Notes: generated by a model not told the origin, from the sequence alone. A stretch of 64,000 nt of DNA from Cristatella mucedo (GCA_009760855.2 WPIO01000001.1:10352501-10416500), one strand, 5' to 3'. Shown: positions 17,119-31,800, numbered from the stretch's first letter. Translations and numbers: made by a program.

Positions 17119-17196
17119 TATTTCCCCGAAAATAAGACTGTCTTACGTAAATCTTTGCTCCAAAAATAACACTAGGCTTTATTTTCAGGGTACGTA
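17119..17196. mobile_element. Short MITE-like element with AAAATAAG ends
   Basis: About 78 bp with inverted ends: 'tatttccccgaaaataagac' on the left, and the complement of 'tttattttcagggtac' on the right. An 'aaaaataacactaggc' motif lies inside. The ends resemble those of the pogo-like element at 58345-60385, so it is probably an internally deleted non-autonomous relative. Confidence 0.6.
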
Positions 17197-17339
17197 CCAC
17201 TTTTTCAGAGTCATGTCACCTTCTCCTGGACAATGGTCATAAATCTCTAAACCCCTCTTTCCTGCCTGAAATTCTTGCGGATCCACTTCCTGTAAAACCA
17301 TTGGACCCGAAATAAAGCTCTCGACTGTAGACTATCGCC

Positions 17340-19715
17340 TCTTGTTATTATCAAATCCTGCACAAGTGATGGCACGCGGATCTCATTCAGTCTTCCGGCT
17401 GTGCCCTATGCCGCATCCAGAATCCTCTTCGCAGGACGAAACCTTAATAACCTTAATATTGATGCTGTTCGCACGAAAATATCTTCCTTGCCCCTGGTGC
17501 TCACTTATCCTTCCGACCTGTCCTCAGTGGTGCAGTTTTACAACTCGACACTAACCCACGTTCTTGACGAATTGCTCCTCTGAATATGCACACTGTGCAC
17601 CCCATATGGCCAATGGTTTACGCAGACAGTAAACTAGCTAGGTCTACAATGTGCAAGCTTGTGAAAGCATACAAAAGATAAGGCCTGACTGTTTATCGAG
17701 AGGCATGTGGGACTACTGAAGATCACAGCAATCGATCCTACCAAAGGCATAGTCTATCTTCTGTTAAAACGTTGTCCAATCACAGATGCAAAGTCCTAAA
17801 TTGCTTATGTCGACCATCAAACATCTCCCTAGCCGCTCCCAGGTTAGCAACTTACCTAGCAATACTAGACGTGATCGAGTACATGGTTTCTCTAGCTCGT
17901 TAGTCAGCAAGATAGACAAGATCTGAGAGCCCATCCCTAGGGTAACAGCATTTCAATTGGACTCCTCTCACCCAGTAGCATCCCTACAAGATTCGTTGCA
18001 GCACCTCAACGCGAAACAAACCTGCCAACGAGTGACCTCATCCTGAACTTAATCTCCCGGTCAAAAAAGACAACTAGTCCTCGAGATCCTATGACCACTG
18101 CCCTACTTCTGCGAGGCGCAGATCTGCTGCTCCTATGTACAACTAACATAATACATAGCCCTTGGCCTCACGGCTGTTCCCTTCGCCTTTTAAATAGGCA
18201 GTGTTAGGCCACTCATCAAGAATGCAACACTAGACCAAGAGAACTTGATAGCTTCCACCCAGTTTCACTTCTACCGTTCCTATCGAAGACACTGAAACGA
18301 GCTGTAGCAGACCAGATGAACTCTTATATTTAAACCTCAAACCTAACAAGTAAGTTCCAGTCTGAATTTAAAGCTAATCACTCCAAAGAGTCTGCATTGC
18401 TTAGGGTGTCTAATAACCTTCTCAGGAATGCCGACTTGAGTGAAGTCTCTCTGCTTGTTTTGATTGATTATTCGGCAGCATAACATACAGGCGATTACCA
18501 AGTCCTTCTTGAGCGCCTTGCATCTCGCCTGAATATCACTGGCACTACACTACAATGGTTCCAATCCTATCTCAGTGGGAGACTCAGAAGTATTGATGTG
18601 AACAGACAAAGCTCATCCGAAGAACCCCTGAAATACGTGGTACCTCGGAGGTCTGTGATCGATCCGCTTCTTTTTAGTTTATATTCTCCCTCATACCGAT
18701 TAAATTGCGAGGCACAACCTATGCTTTTACTTCTATGTAGACGACACTCAGTCGTACCATTGCTTTGATCTATGCCAGCCTTTCAAACGTCGAATTCTCT
18801 ACACCCTTGCTGCATTTATTGCTGAAACCTGCACACTGATGGCAGCAAACTTTCTTAAATTAAATGACGATAAAAACAACTTATTAGTTGTGAGCAAACC
18901 AAGGGTGACTCAGAAACTGGAAAGATTATCGCTCAAAATCGGCTCTGCCAGCATATCTTCTGTTGAATCTGCACGTAATGTAGTTATCCTGTTCCAAAGT
19001 GACCTTTCACTAGATAGGAGCCGCGATAGCCCATGAGAGAAGAGAAAGAGAGCGAGAGGGAGAGAGCTGAGGAGGTAAGGTGCTCGCTCCTCACGACCGA
19101 GATCGTGGGTTGGAATCCTACAGTTGGCGATCCTTTATTGCCAATTGCAAGTGGTGGTGATAGATAGATACGAAATCTAGGTGTCATGTTCCAAAGTGAC
19201 CTTTCATTAGACGACCACATCAGCACCACAGTCAATTCTGCCTACTTTCAGCTACGTAACATTGCTAGAATTCAGGCTTGTTTAGACATGGATACCACAT
19301 CTAAATTGGTCCATGCATTTTTGACGCCCCGTCTTGACTTCTGTAACTCACTGCTTGCTGGTCTACCGGCCTGTGCACTCAGGCGCTTACAGCTGGTGCA
19401 AAACTCTGCAGCTAGGCTTGTCTGTCATGAGCGTCGCAGCTGCCACATCACACGATTTCTCGGCGATTTGCACTGGCACCCAGTCAAGCAACGGATCAAC
19501 TTCAAGGTTTTGTCGCTCACTATTAGGTCCCTTAATTCTCTGGCTCCAGCCTACCTATCAGAGCTACGTCCCCGTCAGGCAAAGCATCGTACTACCCGCT
19601 TTTCGGAAACTGTTTACCTATACCTCATACTAACCTCAAATCCTTTGGAGACTGCACCTTTAGTTCGTATGCTTTTTATATCGCTCGATTGCGATTTACA
19701 GAGCGGCTAGCCAAA
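17340..19715 (+). mobile_element. Decayed L2-like LINE, split by a SINE
   Basis: It parallels the 28 kb LINE from just before its long frame to the region after the RT domain. Examples are 'aatattgatgctgttcgcac' (17457), degenerate AFDTIDH and VPQGS positions (18480-18660), a YVDDTQ-like site near 18735, 'FLKLNDDKN' (18850) and '[10 protein letters not shown]'-like text near 19335. Frameshifts and stops run throughout. The frame at 19186-19710 is the best-preserved piece. A SINE of family B interrupts it at 19016-19171. The 3' tail is missing. Confidence 0.85.
19016..19171 (+). mobile_element. SINE family B copy inside a LINE, flanked by ~42-bp repeat
   Basis: The tRNA-like head includes 'gaggtaaggtgctcgctcct' and a B-box-like 'gtgggttggaatcctacag', followed by the family-specific body 'ggcgatcctttattgcc' and 'aagtggtggtgatag'. 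It ends in (GATA)n. A roughly 42-bp LINE segment is present on both sides (about 18974-19015 and 19171-19212, 35 of 42 positions matching). Confidence 0.82.
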
Positions 19716-21550
19716 ACGAACCTACTAAAAGTTATTGGCATTAGCATTGCTGCATCGGAATATCGCTAATAATTACTTGTTATTCTACAGCTATGTAAAA
19801 TTAATAAGCTCCCAAAATGCTAGCACAATGGCCAACGTCTTAGTATGTTTTGACTCTGACATAGCTCATGTAGCTAAGCCAGCCATTTCTGACAGTGGTC
19901 CGGCCATTTGTCACTGTGGTTTGGTTACCTCCCTAAATTTCCATTCTATCCTATGTACCCCTCTTTCCTTTCTCTCAAAACGAAGATGAATGTGATGTCG
20001 GTTCAGCCATTTGATGTTTCTACCTTGGTTCAACAAGCAATATACAAATGCATTTTTTTTTATCAGCCGAGAGTAGATTTATATACTAGCCTTTTCTTGA
20101 AATATTTGACCCTGGATTGAAGGAGTAGGGTGGAAAGGGGCTATTTGGTAAGCCACGTCGGCTTTGCATTCGGTATCTTCCGACAACAGGCAGAGCGACC
20201 AACCCATAGCCTACAGGGTATTCATGCCATTAATACAAGAGGAGCAATCGCCACAAAAACTAGTACCTCTTACGAACAGGCAGCTCATTCAAACTTACAC
20301 ACGTGCGTCGCCTGTGACCCATGTTTCGAGCTGTAACCAACATATTTCGTTTACCACATGCATACTCATTGATTCACATTTGCTATAGATCTTTGCACGT
20401 AGTATTTGCCACTTAACGTGAATTATGTGTGGGTTGACATCGCCACTATACTATGGTCTGTCATCAAAGGCTGAAGAATCTCTGATTTTAGTAAATGATA
20501 AAAGATGCAGCAACAGAAACAAAAGTCGCATTCGCATGGCGCAGCTCATCTGATCTGAGTTCACAAGGGTCATTTTAGCTAGGGTTCTTGGATAAGCTGG
20601 CTTTCATCACCATAAACTTGTCAAGCCAGTCTGGCTGGTCAACACCGATCACTGTTTACCAAAAGCAGTAGGCAATTTTCTGTAGCACTTTGCTCAAAGG
20701 CCTGATTTACCATTAAGCTGCACCAAAGTTCAGACACGACGCTAGAATGTACTTTAACGTTATAGTTGATCATAATAACGACTTTGCCACTTACAACAAA
20801 GCATATAAATCATACGAAGTAAGCATCACACTTAACAGCCCTTAGTTCAACTGGTCATTCCCACAGGCTGTACAGTTAGGATAACTAAGGGCCATCGCTA
20901 GTGCCAGACATCTTGGTGAAACATGAGCGACGATGAGTCCAGCTTGCCAATACCTTAAATTTGTTAGGCTGCTATTCTAATGGTTACAACTGTCAAGTCA
21001 AGAATATTCCATTTATTTTAAGAATTTCTGCCATTCTTACGCACACTTGCGAGTGGTAAAAGGGGTAGCCCCGAACGCACAGCAGTTGCTGTTCCTTGAA
21101 AATTGAAAATTCAACTCCTGAATTCTAATATCGAGTTGAGTACAGCTAAAGATGTTTATAGCACTTCATGGCCCTCAGCATGTGATCTTAAGCTCGATAC
21201 ACGCAACTTTGTACGAAACATACGGTTAGCATTGCACCCTGGTGGCTTTCGACATGGTTGGGTATTTTTCCAGTTGATACTTGATAGGTCTCGACTTTTC
21301 ATAAAACTATTTCCCAATTGTAACTGCCGTGAAAATGAATGAGTAAACCCTCCTCCAAGTATGGCATACTCATGACCACTCAGCAAAGACAACAAAAGTA
21401 AAACAGAATAGACTTGCAATCAGAGTTAGCACAAAAACCTTATATTACATAGAGTAAAAATACCACGTGTGACAAGAGTGGCTACGAAGCAGCCCACTAC
21501 CGCAAATAGCATGGCATACAATGACAAAGAGATGGCCAATGTGGTCAGGT
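19716..21550. other. Stretch with no recognised gene (downstream of APEX1)
   Basis: This is the 3' flank of the APEX1 gene, which runs on the minus strand, so its 3' UTR probably occupies part of 21000-21550. I see no clear AATAAA signal close to the stop codon and no other gene. Confidence 0.4.
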
Positions 21551-21668
21551 TTAGATTGCCAAGAGTAGCACCACTGGACAATGGTCACTACCCATCACGT
21601 CTTTTCGAATGAGACTGTCGCAAAGTTTGTCCTTCAGAGCATCAGATATGACAAAGTAGTCAAGACGC
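21551..21668 (-). CDS. APEX1: APEX1 coding exon 7 (stop)
   Basis: 118 nt including TAA. Acceptor 'ccgttttag'. It completes the split Trp codon and encodes RLDYFVIS through [14 protein letters not shown], the usual family C-terminus. Confidence 0.97.
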
Positions 21669-24600
21669 CTAAAACGGTGGCGGTTTATGTATTTTGCAAC
21701 CCACAGTGCACTAGCAGGTCGAAACTGCACGACATTCATGTCATGACTGCAAGAATGCCAATCAGCGTGGGTCTTTAACTATCGTCTCTGAGACAAACAA
21801 AAGACAACCTAAGTTATAAAAAAGAAAAATCAATACATACCAGCCGACGTTCTTTGCTCTTGCATTGCTCATGAATGACCAGAATGTGTAAGCATCAGCC
21901 TGCTTAGGATACAGGTGGCGAAACGAATCAATAAAGCCGGCATTTAGCAGGTTTGTGAGCTGTTCCCGTTCAGCATCACAGAAACCTGGAACCTTGTTCC
22001 TGTTGGGCTTGGGATGCTTGAGATCTAAAATTCCACTACAAAGTTAGTTCACACAGCCAGATGGTGGCAGCCATAAACAAAAGTTCAATAGCCAAGTCCA
22101 ATAAGTGACTAGTTCTAAAAATCTTCTTGATGCATTTGCAGTAGAAATATGCTCAGTTAGGTTGTTGATACAAGTTATGAAAAAATTAGAAATGTATACT
22201 CAATACTGAAAACTCACAGCATCACTGCTTGATCCGGCAAATGAAAATAAGACTTCAGGTGTTCAGCAAGCTAGGAAAGCCATCGCCTCAAGACCTAGCT
22301 AGCACCAAGAGATATCATAGCCACATATCACTGTGAAAAGAGATCTGGCAATCATCCATTCAGACTATCTAAAATTTCCTTGGCAATGTTGCAAGTTTCA
22401 AGGGTTGGGCCGAATTCAAGTGCAAAACGGCCTCAACTTCGTACCTTTTCCGTGAGACCATCGGAAGTGAAAGCTATAGAAGAAATGACTGATGGTTGTA
22501 CGGACATGTCGAAGCTCTTGTTTATCATTGCGTTCATTATCTTGTTCATCATCATTTAAAATATCAGGTAAAAAACTAAGAATGAGAGGAACGAGGAGCA
22601 TATGCCCAGTTCAAAAAACGAGAAGTGTGTGTGACGGTAATGGCTATTGATTATAGCCAGCTGGTTACTGATTCGGGTAATACCTAAGCTGGGAGAGGCA
22701 GAAGCAATGGCTGCCTGATAATGGCTCGTGTTCAGCTTACGTGCTGGCTGATTGATCAGATGCATCATATATCAGCTGAGAATTTGAAGGACCACATGTA
22801 CATTAGCTGTACAAATAAATATAAATAAATATAATTCATTTATATAGCGCCCCAAGAGAACTTAATCTCTATTCAGGCGCTTCACATATGCCTCGGGGCT
22901 CGAGCCCACGACCTTAAGTCAGACCTTGGTCGGGGCGAGCACCTTAACAAGACTTCAGGGTGTCTCTTGAGTGGCTGAAAACTGCTACTAAGTTATTTTA
23001 ATTTTTATTTCAAATGTATGGCTAGTTGGAGTAACTGCTGTACTAAAACATGACAGGTGAACAATCGGTGGTCATTCGGCTTCACAATCTATTTACACCA
23101 AACATATCCTAAATAAAACATGAAAAGTGTCGATGTTTCGACAAGATTAGATTTGGCTGCTCAAAAGGGTTTTGACGGGGGTGGGGCATTCCTCGGGTTT
23201 CAGGCAGTATCATCCGAGGAACGAAATAGCATTTTTTGGGTGCTTAAAGCAGCCGAGACGTGAGGCACGTAACATTCGACTAGGGCATACCTCTGTGGGT
23301 CACAACCAGCTAGACAGATAAGGCATGTACACCAGTTAATTTATACTATATGTACTTTTTCATAGACATGGGCTGGAACGAGGACACGTCAAATTGGCAC
23401 AGAAAACGTACTCCAACAACTGAGGTTTGGAACAAATGAAACTCGTTGAATGTTGCTACACCACTAGCTAAGACTATTTGCTAAGGAAATGAGAGATTCC
23501 GGCTAGAAAAATGAGAATGTTTGATTGGTCTGCCTTGTACACATGGGTGTTTGGGCACCTATGAAACACCAGTTATATGCAGCTACTATAAAGTGTACTC
23601 AAAGGGCATCTTATAACCGAGGGTTTGCTGGACGATGTGAAGCACTGTGAACCAACCAAATAGGCCACAATAACCACAGCCAATAAAAGAACTGGAACGA
23701 AAGTGAAATCGGCAAAAATAAGCTCAGCTCTTCCTCGTTAGAGCATCATGTCCACATAAAAATAGTCCTTGCCGATCAGGTCTAATCTTTGGCCGATAAA
23801 GTTGATGTGGATCGTAATTTGTCAAGTAATGTCAAAGCATAACATGAATATGTAGGGTCGGCTTAAGTGCATCCAAACTCTAAGAACTCGGGCAAATCTT
23901 TCATCGTGCATTGCTGATAGTCCCTGGCCAAGAAGCAGTTATACAGCCTGTGGGCAGTTCACCTACCATCCCACTCCGAGACCCAACCTTACTTACCTAT
24001 TTCCTCGTGAGCAACGTTCATGTCACCGCCGATGATCACTGGTTTCTTTTCAGCAAGCTCTTTTGCAAAAGTGCGAAATGCATCATCCCACGACTTGGTG
24101 CGATAATCAAGGCGAACAAGCCCTCTGCCTGAATTTGGTACGTCTGCATTATAGATAGGGCTCAGTATGACAACAGGTTCCAAACACAAACAGGTCATTT
24201 GGGAAAGCATAGAAGTCCCTCGTATGAAAGACGTCAGCTATTCAAATGCAAAATTAAAGTTGGAGGATCAAACAGCTATGTAGGGTATCTGTTAAAGATA
24301 CTCGCAGTCAATATCAGGACATTTCGCACAAACACAAGACACACTAATAGAACGAAGCAAAAGGGGTAGCTCCTGGATTCCATAATGAATCGAGTAACCA
24401 ATAGTCACAAGTCACTAGTGACCTGTAGACAAACGGTGGCACAGTAAATCTTGATAAGACACTCAAGTCGACTGATGGAATACATGACAACCTAAAAGAC
24501 CCTGACGCTCACTATTTAAAAAAAAGCACGGCAAGGCTCATCACATTTGCAGCCTCCTAAGGAGATGTTCAAATGTAAGTCGACTGGGTTCTTGTCATCG

Positions 24601-25821
24601 ACTTTATAGAATGCATCGCCTATCTCTTCGAGCCACTTTCTTGCTGAAAAAACTCCCGGGTGGATTGCAAACTCAATTATAATATATTGCATATACAGAG
24701 AGGCAGACCTCGACCACTGAACTGCATTTAAGACAAGCATCACGTTTTCAATTGTTAATATGTTCCATGTGGTAGTTCAGTTCTCACACACCTTGAGATT
24801 GCACAGGCTTGCATTTTTTTCTGGTGCACTTGGAAAGCTGTGCCTGATTATTACCTCGTTAAAAGGCAATACGCCTTAACGCTTATAAAGCAGCCTGTTC
24901 ACTGTGCCACGAGTCCACATTTCTTCATTTCCTGATGCAAGCAGGGATAATCGGCATGTCTAATTTTTCTTTATAATACATATATGTCCTCAGCGCGCAC
25001 ACGCGCACACACACACACACACACCTAGTCCTTCTCTATAACTTATCTGCCTGCTCAGCATAAATTGGAGGGGAGCACTTATCTGCTCTATGTACGACTT
25101 AAGTAAAAAAAAAATCATTGGTATAGCACCCTAAAAGAACTTAAATCTCTATTCGGGTGCTTCCACATGCCACGAGACTCGAGCATACGATCTCAAGTCA
25201 TTTAATGCATTCACCTTAACCTTGGTTTGAAGCAGGCACTTTAACCACTGGGCCAAACCGGAAGGGCTAAGAGGTTAAGGCCTACCATCAAGTCTATAAA
25301 CGGTGACAATGAAATGCAGCACCGCTTAAACGAGATGTGTTCGATCCTGCTGCAACTAGTACAGCCAGATGCTTCACATCTGATTTTCCTATCTTCGTAT
25401 ACCTCTTACAAATCTTAAATTTATATTTCTAAATAACTTTTTTAATCTTACGTATGCCTATTCAGCCTGTTTCAAACTACTCTTATGTTCTGGCCAGCTG
25501 AGAGCATTGTGAGGCACGAGGTGCTTGGGCCAGGTCTGACCGTAACAGATTTGGTTGCCGAGTGAGACTTTTTCCAAACATGGCATAGGCCCCAAAGCCA
25601 CCCAAACCATTGTGGGGCTTCAGCATAGACTATGATCACTAATCCCGCTTCCCGAAGACGCAGAGCACTGGCTCGAGAGGCTTCATTGTAACCAACAACA
25701 CGTCATGGCAGATATCAATGTGCAGTGCAAAACATTCCAATACAGCAGGTATATTAACAAGTGCAGAGTAGATATACTAAAGATACAATACAAAAACTGT
25801 ATAGCCGCAGAGTGAATTCTG

Positions 25822-25852
<31 letters not shown>

Positions 25853-28800
25853 GCACTTGATAAAGCACCCTCAGAGAACTCAATCTCTTTCTAGGCGCTT
25901 TAAATTAGCTGCAAAGTGAAACGCGACTGAAATCATTCCTTTTCAATCACATAACTCAGACCAGTCCACTCTTGACCACAGTGCTGACCACTGCTACCCC
26001 TGTAAGTCGAATACAAATCTGCATTAAACTGTAGCAGATGACATACTGGGGTGGCACGGCCAATTAGGTAATGAAGCCGGCAGCCCGAATTCCTTAATAG
26101 TGAAGTGGAAACTGTTGACCAAGCAGACAATGGATTAACAGCTTGACAAAAACATGGCTCAACAAAAGGGCAGCTTTAATAATGTGACAATAAATCTCAC
26201 TGGTCGTGCAATGTTTCAATGAATGCAAAGTCGTCACTGTAAAACATGCAATCCAACCTTAAGGAACCATTGTTGTACTGCACCAGTTTGTTGAAGCCCT
26301 ACTTTCCCTGTCTGCCTCGGTAGTTTCATAGCCACAACTAAGTAGCAGGCATTCGGTTAAATAAATTTACTTACAAACCGAAATGAGATAGAAGTGATCG
26401 AATTCCGCAGTAATCACTCGCCCTTCCTTATCGTGTTCATCTATACCTACAAAAGAAGGTCAGATTAATACTATATATCTGCCAATTCCACAGCTCGACC
26501 AGTTCATCAGAAACAGGCCAAAGGGGGTGTCAAGCATTTTTGATGTCCTAGTTCTATATCGGGAAATCCTATCCACAAGTAAATCTAGTGTATTGGCTAT
26601 TGGTCGAGAGAATCAAGCCTTTGCGCATCGGTTCCTCGCGCCACTTCACGGCCAGAATACCATGACTCACATGACAAACACTGCAGTCAGTGAAAAATAC
26701 AAGGGTAGATGGTGCAAAAGTGACGATACTGGTCCTGAGTCGTATTGGAAGGATTGAGGGTCAATGAATTACAGGATTGAGCTATGATCTAAATTTTCAC
26801 CACTGATTAGCCCTGTGACCCGGTGCTAAACAATTTTCAGTTGTGACTCACTGGTGCTAAGCTATACACGTACAGAGGCATCAAATTGACCAACCCATCT
26901 GTGTCAACATGCCACTATTTTAAAGACCTATTTCAAAGCGACTCCACCCCCTTTATTTTACTTGAGGTCTCTAATCAAACCAATCTGAACCGTGCTTTGG
27001 TCAGCTCACAATACGTACATGAAAGAAGGTAATCAAACAAGGTACATCGAATATACGTATACATCAAATCTCTATCCCACACTTCAGTATACAGGACAGT
27101 TTCAAGGACTATCGCAGTACATAATCAGGATTACAGGTCTACTCAACAAACACGGTTCTGAGACTATTCAACAGGAAGGTCCTACATTACGTTAGTGCTG
27201 TATATGACCAACAAGAAGGCGTTTGAGAAAGAAAGGGTATTGAGCAACCTCACACCAGAGACGGGAGGCTACTGCTAATCGCTCATCTCCAAAGAGAAAG
27301 GGCACAAGCTGAGTGTCGGCTCAACTAACTGCAATAATCCTGGCATCGGCTGGGTAGCACGAATACTTTTGCCAAAAGGCTTCGTCCACGGCACTGTTTT
27401 GACTGGTCACGATCAAGCTGCACTCCCACTGGTTGATACAGTAGCATTAATACGCACTGCGCAATGTATCACACCTGCACCATATAATCATGACAGCTAA
27501 GCCCAGCTTGAACCAAACATCTGGATCAGTAAGTTATGGGAGTCAGTATTGACATCCCTGAAGTATAACACATATTCAGGATTTTACAGCATCGTATCAA
27601 AGAGGAATGACAGATAGCTTGCTGTACTGAAAGATCACGGGAGATTCTTAATAATTCAAATGCAAAGCATAAAGTGATGGGAAGAATAACGTCTTTTATG
27701 AACTTATATTTTGCTTCCATCATTGAGAGATCCAATCCATGGTTCCCTATACTTTGGTGTACGAATATACACTAACTCATACAGATTTGGCAAGCAGGAC
27801 GGTTGGATGTCCGAGCCACTCTGAATGGCTTTAAGAAAGTATGCAAGTACAGGCCGTTGCATTGTGGTACATATTACTAAAAGCTTCCCTATATAGCATG
27901 CATTTCATCACCATTATAAACTGGCCAATACGTTCGAGAAATCAAGAAAAACTCCCAACATTGCTTTAAAAGGCCGGCCTGAATGTCCACTGACCTAGCT
28001 GGTGCAATGCCTAATGTAGCAGGTTCTTGATACTCATTCTCTCTTGTGGCTCATGTGCATGGCCCTACTCAAATCAAGGCACACACTCGACCAAATTTTC
28101 TCAACATATATACAACTGCACTTTGTCATCACCAATTATTACCAAATCCTGCTTATCTGACCACATGCAGATCTCATTCAATATACAGTGTGTGCCCACC
28201 TCCTCCTCTACAATAACCTGTGAATCGCTAAAACCGCAAGACCCTTGACATCGATGCTGTCCGTGCGAGAATATCTGCTTCGCCGCTGCTGCACAGTCCT
28301 CCCTCCGATCTGTCATCATTGGTAGATGGCTACAACACGACACTAGCTGACATGCTCGACGAGTTTGCACCTCTGACTAAACGCACTGTGCCCCCTCGCC
28401 CAGACGGCCTATGGTTTACCACAGACATTAAACTAGCCAGGTCTACTAAGCGCAAGCTTGAGAAAGTATACAAAAAATCAGGACTGACTGTCCATCGAAA
28501 GGTAAATGAAGACTACTGTAGGTCGTACCAATCGATCCTAGCAAAGGCCAAGTCTAGCTTCTATACAAACATTGTTGAATCACAGATGCACAATCCGAAA
28601 ATGCTGGTGTCGACGATCAACCATCTCCTCAACCGCTCCCAGATTAGCTTCTTACCTGATGTTCCTTGTGATGATCTAGCCAATCACTTCTCTCGATTCT
28701 TTGTGCAGAAGACAGACAAGATCAGGGAGTCCATCCCTGCGATGACACCATCCCCCCTGGAATGCTGTTCCCCGATTCCTGACTGCACCTCAATGTCTTC

Positions 28801-31800
28801 ATTTAAGCAGGTCACTATTGATCTCGTCCTGACACTCATATCCCAATCAAAGAAGACAACAAGTCCTCCGGATCCTATTCCCACTGTCCTGCTCCTACGT
28901 TGCATAGATCTGCTACTGCCATGCATAACCAACATCATTAATATGTCATTAGCCTCAGGTCATGTCCCAGCACCTTTCAAAAAAGCTGTAGTCAGGCCAC
29001 TTCTCAAGAAAGCGACACTAGACCAAGAGAACTTTAGCAACTACCGCCCAGTCTCAGTTCTACCATTCCCATCAAAGACACCGGAACGGGTCGTGGCAGA
29101 CCATCTGAACTCATATCTTGAAACTTCAAACCTTGCTAGTAAGTTCCAGTCTGGCTTTACAGCAATCGCTCCACAGAGTCAGCATTGCTTAAGGTGTACA
29201 ACGACCTATTTAGGAATACAGACATAGGAAGTGTCTCTCTGCTTGTTTTGCTCGATCTTTTGGCAGCTTTTGATACTATCGATCACAAAGTTCTTCTAGA
29301 GCGCCTCTCATCTCGCCTGGGCATCACAAGCACTGCTCTGCAATGGTTCAGATCCTATCTCAGTGGGAGACTCCAGAGCACTGACGCGAATGGACAAAGA
29401 TCATATAAGGTACCCTTGAAATATGAGGTGCCTCAGGGCTCCGAGCTAGGTCCGGTTCTTTTCAAGGTTTATACTCTCCCTCTTGCTGATGTGATTGCCA
29501 AGCACAATCTAGGCTTTCACTCCTATGCGGCTGACACTCAGTTGTACTTTGCTTTGACCCCTCCCAGCGTTCGAGCACCTTGAATTCTCTAAACTCACTT
29601 GCTGCATGTATTGATGACATCCGCACATGGATGGCAGCACATTTTCTTAAACTAAACGATGATAAAACCAACTTACTAGCTATGGGCAAACCCAGTGTGA
29701 TTCACAAATTGGAAAGGCTGACACTCAAATTTGGCTCTGCCAGCATATCTCCTTTTGAATCAACTCGAAATCTAGGTGTCATATTCCAAAGTGATCTCTC
29801 GTTAGACGACCATATCAGCTCCACAGTCAGATCTGCCTATTTTCAGCTACATAACATTGCTAAAATTCGGGCTTGTTTAGATAAGGATACCACGTCAAAG
29901 TTGGTCCATGCATTTGTGACATCCCGTCTTGACTTCTGTAACTCACTACTTTCTGGGCTACTGGCATGTGCAATCAGGCGATTGCAGCTGGTGCAAAACT
30001 CTGCAGCTAGGCTTATCTGTCGTGAGCGTCGCAGTTGCCACATTACTCCACTTCTCGCCGACCTGCACTGGCTACCAGTCAAGCAACAGATTGACTTTAA
30101 GGTTTGGTCGCTCACTCTTAGGTCACCTCACTTTTTGGCTCCAGCCTATCTCTCTGATCTACTCCCCCATCAGGCCAAGCATCGTACCACTTGCTTTTCG
30201 GAATCCAACAGTCTACAAGTACCTTGTACAAACCTCAAATCCTTTGGAGACCGTGCATTAAGTTTGTATGCTCCCAAAGCCTGGAACTCCCTCCCGACTT
30301 GCGTCAGAACATCCCCTGACCTGACCACATTTAAAAAAAATTTAAAAACACCTATTTAGGACAGCATTTAGTGGGTCCCTGTGATTCGTCCTTCATGTGC
30401 TTATGCGTGCTGACACTGTGCATGCTGCCACTAACCACATTTGCATGCTGACCCTGTGCATGTCACCCCTAACCATGTTATTCATGTTGTTTGTTTATCA
30501 AGCATGATATTACTCACCATTCAATCTGCTTCCCTTGCAGCAAATGTAAAGCGCCTAGAAAGAGATTGAGTCCTCTGAGGGCGCTTTATCAAGTACATTA
30601 TTATTATTATTATTGATAGGAGGAAAATGAACATTATATATGCACTGGTCTATAAATATGATAACCATGAATTATCTGTAATAACTATATGACTGGGTCA
30701 GACAACTCACAATTAATAAATGGTTTAATTGTACCATGTGTACGATTGTCATACACATATATCCCTGCTATATATAATTCATAGTTGTCATGTTTATAGA
30801 CCATTACATAAAAAATCCCATTTGTGTATGCTATTCAGATTTGTAATAAAAATAAATGTAAATAAATGTTAAAAAATAAATAAATGTCAATTAACAGTGA
30901 ATTATCAGAGAAATTTATCAATGCAATGAATTGCATTTATATATTCATATTGTACGGGCTCTTGGCCATTGGCCAGCACCGGCTAGAGCATTGGCAGTGC
31001 CTCTAGTTTACCAATTTAGTACATACATGCAAAATTATATAGGTTGTTTACCTATTTACGTAGCTAACGCTGCTAATAAATTATACTAATACCGTGCAGT
31101 AAGACAAGTAGTCACTCATTCCTGGATGCTAGTGACCGCCATCCAAACGGTAGCTTTCTGCCAATACATGATCAGAGAATTTCCTTTCGGATATGGAATT
31201 ATTCGGACTATCTAGTGACTATAACAACTGATGAGGCCATTTTGCAGCTGCTGTTGCTTGAAGCCTTGCAGGCGTGAATGCAGCGGCCAATCAAAGAAGC
31301 ACCGTGGACAAAGCCTTTGGAAGAAAAACATTCAGGGAGGGCCAACAGCTATCGGCTAAGCTGGACCACAGTTGCCTGAGTGAAAACAATGAGACTGCGC
31401 AATGGCAGAACAAGACAGGGCAAAAAGCTGCGGCACACTCACAGTGTCATGCGGCGAGCTCATGACTGGAGATCAATGAGCCCCCACCCCCCCCCCACCC
31501 GCCTAAGCCCAGGTCACATACAGCTAGCTTACATGATCCCCGAGTCAGCTGGTTTGGTCAGTGGTCAAGGCGCTTGCCCCGACCTAGGTCAGGCCGAGGT
31601 CGTGGGCTCGAGTCCCGAGGCATAGATGAAACACCTGAAGAAGGATTAAGTTCTCTTACGGAACAATACAAATGAATTATATTATTATTAACCCAACCGC
31701 ACATGAAGTTTTCCAGGTTCCGGCCAGGCTTTAGAGCCTGACATCACTGTGAGCTAAGGCATCCCAAGGATGGTTGAATAGCACCAATAACCAAGTTTCA

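Noticed and set aside
28319-30359. Long frames that could be taken for a host gene
   Set aside because: They carry LINE reverse-transcriptase motifs and are followed by a LINE 3' UTR with an (ATT)n end.
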